Below are positions 1-6,836 of a stretch of DNA of 64,000 bases, piece after piece. The number at the start of each line of letters is the position of its first letter. Position 1 is the stretch's first letter. Position numbers and translations under genes: made by a program. Source of the stretch: Pseudogulbenkiania subflava DSM 22618 (GTDB taxonomy: Bacteria > Pseudomonadota > Gammaproteobacteria > Burkholderiales > Chromobacteriaceae); the NCBI RefSeq assembly GCF_900177275.1, contig NZ_FXAG01000001.1, positions 186,001 through 250,000 of the forward strand. Direction: 5' to 3'. The notes under the pieces are model-generated. The model was not told the DNA's origin, did no database searches, and saw only the letters and a list, made by a program, of their open reading frames with translations.

Positions 1-612
1 CCGCTCGGCGAGTGGGCGCTGCGCGAAGCCTGTCAGCAGACCGCCAAGTGGCGGCAGGGGGGACAGCCCGAGTTCACCATCTCGGTCAACGTCTCGCTGC
101 TGCAACTGGAAGACCCGCACTTCGCCGATCTGGTCGCGGGCATCCTGGCCACCGCCCACCTCCCCCCCTCGGCCCTGGAGCTGGAAGTCACCGAGACCTT
201 GGCGCTGCGCCAGTCGGGCAGCATCGAGGACAATATCCGCCGCCTCAAGGCGCTGGGGGTGAGCCTGGCGATCGACGACTTCGGCACCGGCTACGCCTCA
301 TTCAGCTACCTGCGCCGCTTCCCCGCGGAAAAGATCAAGATCGACAAGCAGTTCCTCGATCAGGTACCGGACAACCACCAGGATGCCGCCATCGTGCGCA
401 TGATCGTGGCGATGGGGCATTCGCTCGGCGCCATGATCACCGGCGAAGGCATCGAGAACGAACGGCAACTGGCCTTCCTCGCCGAGATCGGCTGCGACTA
501 CGCGCAAGGCTTCCACCTGAGCAAGCCGCTGGAGCAGCACGCCATGAGCCGTTACCTGTCGCATAACGCCGTCGCGGCGTCGAACGGCCAGCAAACGCCG
601 ACAACGTTGTAG
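1..612 (+). CDS. EAL-domain c-di-GMP phosphodiesterase, C-terminal part
   Basis: The gene enters from the left edge, so only its last 203 codons are present. They make up most of an EAL domain, the family that hydrolyses cyclic di-GMP to pGpG. Visible conserved blocks, in order, are LEVTE, DDFGTGYASFSYL, KIDKQF and GEGIENE, ending in a GCDYAQGFHLSKPL block that closes the domain. The metal-binding Glu and Asp residues of these blocks are kept, so an active phosphodiesterase is plausible. The EAL motif itself and any N-terminal sensor or GGDEF domain lie outside the window. The stop is TAG at 610-612. No partner gene is visible on this side. Confidence 0.9.
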   Translation, partial: PLGEWALREACQQTAKWRQGGQPEFTISVNVSLLQLEDPHFADLVAGILATAHLPPSALELEVTETLALRQSGSIEDNIRRLKALGVSLAIDDFGTGYASFSYLRRFPAEKIKIDKQFLDQVPDNHQDAAIVRMIVAMGHSLGAMITGEGIENERQLAFLAEIGCDYAQGFHLSKPLEQHAMSRYLSHNAVAASNGQQTPTTL

Positions 613-890
613 TTATGTGACACATTGCAGTGCAACAAAAAATGTCGAAAGGCCATTTCGCTTTACCGATGCCCCATTAATGGGCACACTCGCCGAGGGA
701 ATCAAAACCGCCGGTCCCCACATATACCGCAGCGTCAAGTTTGCACCCGACAGAAGTCTAAGATGGAGGAGCGGGCCCCAAGGGCCCGTCATACAATAAA
801 GCGACTCGCGGGACCGGCGGCTTTCCCTCCTTGAAGACAGCACTTTCCGCTATGCTGTACGGCGTATTCCATCACCCCGATACGCCCACC
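613..890. other. Intergenic stretch with two small hairpins, no gene seen
   Basis: This 278-bp gap lies between the EAL gene and the Rdx-like gene. It holds a short palindrome (GCCCCATTAATGGGC, about 673-687) and a strong GC stem (CGGGCCC-CAA-GGGCCCG, about 773-789) that has no T-tract. I see no riboswitch-like architecture and no convincing promoter. Confidence 0.4.
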
Positions 891-1196
891 ATGACTACCC
901 CGGATCGACTCCCCCGCCTTGCCATCCAGTACTGTACCGGCTGCCGCTGGCTGCTGCGCGCCGCGTGGATGGCTCAGGAACTGCTGACCACCTTCGAGAA
1001 GGAACTGGCCGAAGTGGCGCTCCAGCCGGGCTCGGGCGGCGTGTTCCGCATCACCCTCAACGGCGAGCAACTGTGGGACCGCAAGGCCGACGGCGGCTTT
1101 CCCGACATCAAGGAACTGAAGCAGCGGGTACGCGACCGTGTCGCCCCGGACAAATCGCTCGGCCACAGCGACGCCGTGCCGACCCCGCCGCTCTGA
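891..1196 (+). CDS. SelT/SelW/SelH (Rdx) family protein
   Basis: This 101-residue protein matches the thioredoxin-like Rdx family, small proteins related to selenoprotein W that carry a CxxC redox motif near the N terminus. The motif is seen as YCTGC (Cys15, Cys18), followed by the helical stretch LLRAAWMAQELL and the typical end block GGFPDIKELKQRVRD. Both motif positions are Cys, so no selenocysteine is involved. The ATG at 891 was chosen because homology begins a few residues later; an in-frame ATG at 831 would add 20 residues that do not resemble the family. dinB starts 19 bp downstream, so the two may be cotranscribed. The biochemical role of the family is not settled. Confidence 0.8.
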   Translation: MTTPDRLPRLAIQYCTGCRWLLRAAWMAQELLTTFEKELAEVALQPGSGGVFRITLNGEQLWDRKADGGFPDIKELKQRVRDRVAPDKSLGHSDAVPTPPL

Positions 1197-1215
1197 CCGC
1201 GAGGTTGGCCGCAGC

Positions 1216-2295
1216 ATGGCCCTGCCGCAACGCAAGATCATCCACGTCGACTGCGACTGCTTCTTCGCCGCCGTGGAGATGCGCGACCAGCCCGCCTGGC
1301 GCGACATCCCGCTGGCGGTGGGGGGGCAGCCCGACAGCCGCGGCGTGATCGCCACCTGCAATTACCTGGCGCGGCGCTACGGCGTACGCTCGGCGATGTC
1401 CTCGGTGCGCGCCCTCACCCTGTGCCCGTCGCTGTTGATCGTGCCGCCCGATTTCGCCCGCTACAAGGCGGCGAGCCAGCAGATCCTGACGATCTATCAG
1501 GACTTCACCGAGCTCATCGAACCGCTGTCGCTCGACGAGGCCTACCTCGACGTCAGCGGCCGGCCGCACTGCCAGGGCAGCGCCTCGCTGATGGCGGAGG
1601 CGATCCGCCGGCGCATCCGCGACGAGGTCGGCATCACCGCCTCGGCCGGCATCGCCCCCAACAAGTTCCTCGCCAAGGTTGCCAGCGACTGGAACAAGCC
1701 GGACGGCCAGTTCGTGATCCGGCCCGAGGACGTCGACGCCTTCGTCCGCGCCCTGCCGGTGGAGAAGATTCCCGGCGTCGGTGCCGTCACCGCGTCACGT
1801 CTGCACGCTCTCGGGGTGCGGCATTGTGAAGACTTGCGCGGCTGGGAACTGGCGGAACTGGTGCGTCACTTCGGCCGCTTCGGCGAGCGCCTGCACGCCC
1901 TGGTACGCGGCATCGACCCCCGCCCGGTCAGCGTCGAGCGTTTGCGCAAGTCGATCAGCGTGGAGGAAACTTACGCGGTGGACCTGCCCGACCTCGCTGC
2001 CTGCCTGGCCAAATTGCCGGAACTGCTGGAGCGCCTCGCGCACCGGCTGGAGCGCGCGGGCCAGCCTGCGTTCCGCGGCCTGAGCGTCAAGCTCAAGTTC
2101 GCCGACTTCAGTCAGACCACGGTGGAGCAGGCCGGGCAGCAGTTGAGTAGCGACACGCTGGCGGCGCTGCTGCAGGTCGGCCACGCCCGCGGGGCGCAAC
2201 CGGTCAGATTGCTGGGGGTGGGCGTGCGGCTCGCCGCGGACGACACCGAACCGCGTCAGCTGGCGCTGTTTCATGGCGACGAGCAGGCCGGCTGA
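1216..2295 (+). CDS. dinB: DNA polymerase IV (translesion, Y family)
   Basis: The 359-residue product is a Y-family error-prone DNA polymerase that copies past lesions in the cytoplasm. The N terminus carries the signature KIIHVDCDCFFAAVEMRD with catalytic Asp12, and the second catalytic pair sits in SLDEAYLDV (Asp107, Glu108). The palm is followed by the helix-hairpin-helix block EKIPGVGAVTASRL and the little-finger region. The C terminus ends in QLALFHGDEQAG; QLxLF is the usual beta-clamp-binding tail, so clamp contact is likely retained. The ATG at 1216 places the conserved motif at the usual distance from the start. Length matches the family. A copy of the GTTGGCCGAA word lies just after the stop. 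Confidence 0.95.
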   Translation: MALPQRKIIHVDCDCFFAAVEMRDQPAWRDIPLAVGGQPDSRGVIATCNYLARRYGVRSAMSSVRALTLCPSLLIVPPDFARYKAASQQILTIYQDFTELIEPLSLDEAYLDVSGRPHCQGSASLMAEAIRRRIRDEVGITASAGIAPNKFLAKVASDWNKPDGQFVIRPEDVDAFVRALPVEKIPGVGAVTASRLHALGVRHCEDLRGWELAELVRHFGRFGERLHALVRGIDPRPVSVERLRKSISVEETYAVDLPDLAACLAKLPELLERLAHRLERAGQPAFRGLSVKLKFADFSQTTVEQAGQQLSSDTLAALLQVGHARGAQPVRLLGVGVRLAADDTEPRQLALFHGDEQAG

Positions 2296-2304
2296 GCAGG
2301 CCAG

Positions 2305-2318
2305 GGTTGGCCGAAGCC
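2305..2318 (+). repeat. GTTGGCCGAA word after dinB
   Basis: GGTTGGCCGAAGCC begins 10 bp after the dinB stop. It is one of six copies of this 14-bp form (or a near form) that lie directly behind a gene end in this window. Confidence 0.7.
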
Positions 2319-2383
2319 GAACCGTCAACGGGCGGGATCGCCCGGGCACGGCTCGGCAGCGGGAAGTAAGGAGCTGTGGCGGC

Positions 2384-3040
2384 TCAGCCGCCCTGCCGTG
2401 CGTCCTGGAACGCGGCGACGGCGACGTCGCGCTCCTGCCAGGTGCGTGCCACGCTCGAGCGCTGCGCCAGCGCCTTCAGGTAGGCCGCCAGCTCCGGCAC
2501 CGCCTGCACCGGGTCGCGCTGGAGCGTACGGCGACACGCCAGCGACACCGACGGCAACAGCGCGGCGGCGCTGATGTCGGCATGACTGAACTCGGCCCCG
2601 CTGAGCCACGGCGTCAGCCGCGCGCGACGCATCACGGCAGCAATGCCGGACTCGATGGCGCCACCGGCACGCTCGCGCTCGGCCTCGCCCAGCGCGGAGC
2701 CGAACAGCACATGGTCGAACAACGGCTTGGCCGGTGTCAGCACATAATGCTCCAGCAACAGCGCCAGTTCGCGGGCGTGAGCCCGGCCATTGGGCGTCGG
2801 CGGCAACAGCGCGGCGGTCGGGTAGGCATCTTCCAGCCACTCCAGGATGGCGCCGGATTCGGCCAGGGCGTGGCCGTTGATATCGACGTAGGGAATCTTG
2901 CCCATCGGGCTCAACGCCAGCACCTCGGGGGTCTGCGCCGGCGCGGCGGGCTGCTCGCGAAAGTTCACCCCTTTTTCGATCAGGGCGATCTTGACCTTGT
3001 TGTAATACGGAGAGAGGGCGACACCGTAGAGCGTGATCAT
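2384..3040 (-). CDS. Glutathione S-transferase family protein
   Basis: This 218-residue protein has the two-domain glutathione transferase layout. The N-terminal thioredoxin-like half (about 1-78) shows SPYYNKVKIALIEKG, the MGKIPYVD turn with the conserved cis-Pro, and ESGAILEWLE, whose Glu-Ser pair binds the gamma-glutamyl part of glutathione. The C-terminal half (about 90-205) is all-helical, with the SHADISAAALLPSVS block. Such enzymes conjugate or reduce electrophiles in the cytosol; the substrate cannot be read from sequence. A good ribosome site (CAGGAG) precedes the ATG at 3040. The gene is flanked by dinB, which it faces tail to tail, and the patatin gene. Confidence 0.88.
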   Translation of the reverse strand: MITLYGVALSPYYNKVKIALIEKGVNFREQPAAPAQTPEVLALSPMGKIPYVDINGHALAESGAILEWLEDAYPTAALLPPTPNGRAHARELALLLEHYVLTPAKPLFDHVLFGSALGEAERERAGGAIESGIAAVMRRARLTPWLSGAEFSHADISAAALLPSVSLACRRTLQRDPVQAVPELAAYLKALAQRSSVARTWQERDVAVAAFQDARQGG

Positions 3041-3170
3041 CGGATTCTCCTGTCGTCGGGCGGGCGAGTGGAAACAGCGGTGATGCCCATGGCCGCGACC
3101 GCGGCCATGCAGCAGTCATTATGAAGCCATTTGCCCAGGCGGGCGAGCCGCGTGCGCCACCCCACCGCCC

Positions 3171-4082
3171 TCAGCGGGCGGCCGCCATCGCCACCGACTT
3201 CTGCTGCACCAGCTTCTGAATCAGCGGCAGCGCCTGCAGCGCGACCTTTTCGCCCTCGAGGATGGCCTGGTGGCGATCTTCGAACGAGGTCGAACCCATG
3301 TTTTGCACCTGTGGCCGGATCACCACGTCGGCCTGCTTCAGCTCCTGCGCCAGCGCGGTGACGTTCATGATGTTGATGCTCTGGTCGAAGATTGACAGGA
3401 AACCGGTGGCCGAACCGGCGCGTGGCCGGGCGGAAATGTCCACCGCGATGACGAAGTCGGCCCCCATCTCGCGTGCAGCACTGACCGGAACCGGGCTGAC
3501 CAGGCCGCCGTCGACGTAGCGCTTGCCGGCGATCACGGCCGGCAGGAACACGTTGGGGATGCTGGCCGAGGCGCGCACCGCCTGGCCGGTGTTGCCCTGG
3601 CGGAACACCACGCGCTGGCCACTGTCGAGCTCGGTGGCCACCGCGCCGAACGGCTTGCCCAGTTTTTCCAGCGGACGGTTGCCCACGGCCTGGTTGACGA
3701 AGGCCGCCAGCTTGTCACCCTTGATGAAACCGCTGGTGGACAAGGTGAAATCGGTCAGATTGCTCTCGTCCAGCTTGATCGCCATGCTCTGCAGCTGCAG
3801 GCCGTTGTAACCGGCGGCGTACAGGCTGCCCACCACGCTCCCGGCGCTGGTGCCGGTGACGATGTCGGGCACGATGCCATGCGACTCGAGCACCTTGATC
3901 ACGCCGATATGGGCAAAACCCTTGGCCGCACCACCGCCGAGTGCCAGGGCGATTTTTGGCTTGGGCAGCGGCTTGGCCGGCACGGCGACCTCGGGCTTGG
4001 CCGGCCCCACCACGGAGCAGGCGCTCAGAGAGACCAGCGCCAGCAGTGGCACGAGCCGGAGCAGGGTTCGACGTGCAATCAT
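3171..4082 (-). CDS. Patatin-like phospholipase lipoprotein
   Basis: The 303-residue product begins with a lipoprotein signal ending in the lipobox LSAC (Cys22), so it should be lipid-anchored on the periplasmic side. The rest is a patatin domain: the oxyanion-hole loop GGGAAKG (49-55), the nucleophile elbow GTSAG with Ser79, and the catalytic Asp191 in DGG. The Ser-Asp dyad is complete, so a lipid acyl hydrolase is expected. It belongs to the RssA-like short patatins rather than the large outer-membrane PlpD type, since no POTRA or barrel follows. A ribosome site (GAGG) precedes the ATG. It lies 301 bp downstream of bioC on the same strand, with hairpins in between. Confidence 0.92.
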   Translation of the reverse strand: MIARRTLLRLVPLLALVSLSACSVVGPAKPEVAVPAKPLPKPKIALALGGGAAKGFAHIGVIKVLESHGIVPDIVTGTSAGSVVGSLYAAGYNGLQLQSMAIKLDESNLTDFTLSTSGFIKGDKLAAFVNQAVGNRPLEKLGKPFGAVATELDSGQRVVFRQGNTGQAVRASASIPNVFLPAVIAGKRYVDGGLVSPVPVSAAREMGADFVIAVDISARPRAGSATGFLSIFDQSINIMNVTALAQELKQADVVIRPQVQNMGSTSFEDRHQAILEGEKVALQALPLIQKLVQQKSVAMAAAR

Positions 4083-4097
4083 CCTTTACCTCATATT

Positions 4098-4125
4098 CAA
4101 AACAAACGGGCGGCAAGACCGCCCG
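4098..4125 (-). terminator. Terminator-like hairpin just upstream of the patatin gene
   Basis: Read on the minus strand, the stem CGGGCGG-TCTTG-CCGCCCG is followed by the T-rich run TTTGTTTTG and then, after about 15 bp, by the patatin start codon. It could end the bioH-bioC transcript or act as an attenuator in the patatin leader. Confidence 0.5.
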
Positions 4126-4247
4126 ACAGGCTGCTGACAACATGCTTTGATGCGTTCTTACAGGACCCGGCAAAGCCGGGCCTTTCCACCTCGGTCGTCG
4201 ATTCCGCAGCCCATCATCTATTCCCAATCCCTCGCTGAGCCAATCTC

Positions 4248-4290
4248 TGCGTGCCAATCTTCGATTGGCCCAGCGATAGATTGGCACGCA
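4248..4290. repeat. Dispersed hairpin (TGCGTGCCAATCT stem)
   Basis: A perfect 13-bp inverted repeat (TGCGTGCCAATCT at 4248-4260 and its complement at 4278-4290) encloses a smaller competing hairpin CCAATC-TTC-GATTGG. The same sequence recurs inside longer repeat elements near 38.4, 49.9 and 50.9 kb, so this is a solo copy. The rest of the 4083-4383 gap holds two further GC hairpins and no gene. Confidence 0.75.
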
Positions 4291-4383
4291 GTCCGCCCTT
4301 GCCCTGCAAGGGAGCCTCGCTACGCTCGCAAGGGGACGTCGACACGCTGGGGCGGAAACAACCCTTCCGACACAGAGCCCGCC

Positions 4384-5298
4384 CTATTTGACGCCCGGAC
4401 GCTCGCCGGGTTTCATGAATTCGATCACTTGGCGGCCATCCGGCAGCAGATTGGCCTTCTTCTTGGTTTCACCCTTCCAGGCATGGCCGTACACCACTTC
4501 GTAGGTGGCCGGCAAGGCGCCGTCCTGGCGGCGCAGTTCGTACGCCGCCTCGACCTTCTGCCAGCTGTGCTTGCCCATCAGGCCGCGCCCGCGCCCGGCC
4601 GTGGCATTGTGCGCGCCGATGGCCTTCAGGTCCTGCATCACGTCGCGCACGCGCGGGTAGGTCAGCACGATCTTGTCCATGTCCATCACCGGCTCGGCGA
4701 AGCCGCTCTTGAGCAGGGCGTCGCCCAGGTCGTGCATGTCGATGAACTGGTTGACGTGGGTGGCGCCGTCCACACCGGCGAAGGACTGGCGCAGCTCAAA
4801 CAGCGTGTCCGGCCCCAGCGTCGAGAACATCAGCATGCCTTCCGGCTTGAGCACGCGCTGGAATTCGGCGAACACGCCGTCTGGAATGTTGACCCACTGG
4901 ATCGCCAGATTGGACCAGATCATGTCGACGCTGGCGTCGGCCAGTGGCAGGCATTCGACGTCGGCACACAGCTGCCAAGGCTGGGCACGCTTGAACAGCT
5001 TGCCCAGCAGGCCGCCACCCGTCTGTTGCTTCTCGCGCGAGGCCAGCAGCATGGTGGCGGCCAGATCGAGTTCGATGACGCGCGCCTCGGGATAGCGGCG
5101 GCGCAGCTCGGCCGAACCGTAGCCGGTGCCGCTGCCGGCGTCGAGGATCACCTTGGGACTGAACTTGATGTAGTCGAGGCGGGCCGCCATGCGATCCGAC
5201 ACCTCGCGCTGCAGCACCGCGGCCGAGTCGTAACTCGGCGCGGCGCGCTCGAAGGCGGCGCGCACGCGGGACTTGTCGGTATAAAACGCTTCACTCAT
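4384..5298 (-). CDS. bioC: Malonyl-ACP O-methyltransferase
   Basis: The 304-residue protein is a SAM-dependent methyltransferase of the BioC family, which methylates malonyl-ACP to start pimeloyl synthesis for biotin. The SAM site is seen as VILDAGSGTGYGSAELRRRYP (about 50-70), followed by the acidic turn VIELDLA and the PLADASVDMIWSNLAIQW motif typical of BioC. The N-terminal block DKSRVRAAFERAAPSYDSAAVLQ is also characteristic. The ATG at 5298 overlaps the bioH stop by four bases (ATGA), implying translational coupling. bioD is not in the window; the next gene downstream is unrelated. Confidence 0.95.
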   Translation of the reverse strand: MSEAFYTDKSRVRAAFERAAPSYDSAAVLQREVSDRMAARLDYIKFSPKVILDAGSGTGYGSAELRRRYPEARVIELDLAATMLLASREKQQTGGGLLGKLFKRAQPWQLCADVECLPLADASVDMIWSNLAIQWVNIPDGVFAEFQRVLKPEGMLMFSTLGPDTLFELRQSFAGVDGATHVNQFIDMHDLGDALLKSGFAEPVMDMDKIVLTYPRVRDVMQDLKAIGAHNATAGRGRGLMGKHSWQKVEAAYELRRQDGALPATYEVVYGHAWKGETKKKANLLPDGRQVIEFMKPGERPGVK

Positions 5299-6059
5299 GC
5301 GTGTTGGTCCAGGTGGGCGGCAAGCTTCGTCACAAACTCTTCCTCGTGCGACAGGAAGGGGGCGTGCGAGGCCTGCGGGAATTCGTAAAGGGTGGCATCG
5401 GCCAGCGTCTCGGCCAGCCAGCGCCCGGCACCGATCGGGGTGATGGCATCCTTGGCGCCGAAGAACAGCCCGACCGGACAGTGGATGGCGGGCGCCAGCG
5501 CGCGCGCGTCGGCCATCAGCAGCAGTTCCAGCGCCGGCAGCAGGCCTTGCGGCCGGCCGTGCGCGAACAGCTCCTCGCGCAGCGCCTTGAGCGTGTCGCG
5601 GGCGCCGGGGGCGCCCAGCATCTGCAGCGCCAGAAAACGCTCCAGGGTCTGCTCGAAGGCGCTGTCGAGGCTGGTGCCGACGCCCTCGATGGCTTTCTTG
5701 TCCTGGGCGTACGGCCAGCCGTCCTGTTTGACGAAGCGCGGACTGGTGGCGATCAGCGCCAGGCTCTTTACCTGCTCGGGGTGGCGTGCCGCCCAGTGCT
5801 GGGCCAGCAGGCCGCCGAGCGACCAGCCGACCACGTGCACCGGCCAGGGGAACTGCGCCGCCAACAGGTCGGCGATATCGTCGGCGTCGAAGGGATGACG
5901 GCTGGCGGAGGCGCCGTGCCCGGGAAGATCGACCAGGTGCAGGCAATAACGCCCGGCCAGGCGCTCGGCGACGCGGCTGAACACGCCGCCGTGCAGGCCC
6001 CAGCCGTGCAGCATGACGACGTCCGGGCCGCGTCCGAGCGATTCAATGTACAGACTCAT
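5295..6059 (-). CDS. bioH: Pimeloyl-ACP methyl ester carboxylesterase
   Basis: This 254-residue alpha/beta hydrolase removes the methyl ester from pimeloyl-ACP, ending the BioC-initiated chain and handing it to BioF. The catalytic triad is visible: Ser80 in GWSLGG, Asp204 in GAKDAITP and His232 in ASHAPFLS. The oxyanion segment LHGWGLHG lies at about 17-24. Length matches the E. coli protein. It precedes bioC with a four-base overlap. bioF, its usual neighbour, lies about 4 kb upstream on the same strand, with a methyltransferase and a GGDEF-EAL gene in between. The methyltransferase gene ends 23 bp before the bioH start, so bioH may be read from the upstream promoter. Confidence 0.94.
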   Translation of the reverse strand: MSLYIESLGRGPDVVMLHGWGLHGGVFSRVAERLAGRYCLHLVDLPGHGASASRHPFDADDIADLLAAQFPWPVHVVGWSLGGLLAQHWAARHPEQVKSLALIATSPRFVKQDGWPYAQDKKAIEGVGTSLDSAFEQTLERFLALQMLGAPGARDTLKALREELFAHGRPQGLLPALELLLMADARALAPAIHCPVGLFFGAKDAITPIGAGRWLAETLADATLYEFPQASHAPFLSHEEEFVTKLAAHLDQHA

Positions 6060-6082
6060 GCGAGTTCAGATGAGGGAAAACG

Positions 6083-6739
6083 CTATTTTCGCAAGAGTAC
6101 GATGCGAAAGAAACCACCCATCCCGGCCGATTCGTCATGCTCGATGTGCAAAGTGGTCGGACTGACGATGACGCCGAGCTGACGGTTGATATCGGTGGCG
6201 ATGATCCGGGTGAGCTGATTGGCTGCCGCACGCCACCAGACGGGTCGCTGGTGGTCGGCCAGAAACTTGTCGAACACCACGACGCGCCCGCCGGGCTTGA
6301 GCACGCGCTCGACTTCGCGCAGGCAGGCCACCGGGTCGGGAATCACCGCCAGGATCAGGTGCAGGATCACCGCGTCGAAGCAGGCGTCGGGAAACGCCAG
6401 CCGCTGGCCGTCCATCACGCTCGCTTCCACCTCGAGGCCAAGCCGGGCGGCCCGGCGGTGCAGCCGCGCCAGCATGCCGTCGGAGACGTCGATGGCGGTC
6501 AGCCGGCGGCAGCCCAGGAGGTAGTCGAGGTCAAGCCCGGTGCCGGCCCCGAGCAGCAGGATGCGTTCGTCCGGGCGGGGCGCCAACAGCGCAATGGCAC
6601 GGCGCCGGCGCGGCGCAAAGAACGCGGCGACAACGCGGTCGTAGACCGGGGCGTAGAGGTTGTAGCGCCAGCGGTTGTAGCGGGTGGCAAACCCGGCGCC
6701 GCCCTCCGGCCTGGGGAAGCGCCCCGGCTCACCGCTCAT
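6083..6739 (-). CDS. Class I SAM-dependent methyltransferase
   Basis: This 218-residue protein has a Rossmann-type methyltransferase core: SAM motif ILLLGAGTGLDLDYL (about 60-74), motif II TAIDVSDGML, motif LAFPDACFDAVILHLILAVI and motif RVLKPGGRVVVFDKFL. The N-terminal YNLYAPVYDRVVAAFF resembles the UbiE/PmtA-like group, which methylates quinone precursors or phosphatidylethanolamine. The substrate cannot be assigned. It ends 23 bp before bioH on the same strand, but nothing in its sequence points to biotin synthesis. Together with the GGDEF-EAL gene it separates bioF from bioH. Confidence 0.8.
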   Translation of the reverse strand: MSGEPGRFPRPEGGAGFATRYNRWRYNLYAPVYDRVVAAFFAPRRRRAIALLAPRPDERILLLGAGTGLDLDYLLGCRRLTAIDVSDGMLARLHRRAARLGLEVEASVMDGQRLAFPDACFDAVILHLILAVIPDPVACLREVERVLKPGGRVVVFDKFLADHQRPVWWRAAANQLTRIIATDINRQLGVIVSPTTLHIEHDESAGMGGFFRIVLLRK

Positions 6740-6836
6740 GGCTGGCTCGATATCCCGAGGCGCACTCTCTTGCTACGGCCATCTGCGCCTCGGATCGACG
6801 TACGGTAAAGCCCTCGCGGCGGATCATCATCCGGGC

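Noticed and set aside
613-890. A cyclic di-GMP riboswitch in the gap behind the EAL gene
   Set aside because: No GEMM-type core or tetraloop-receptor pair could be found; only two simple hairpins are present.
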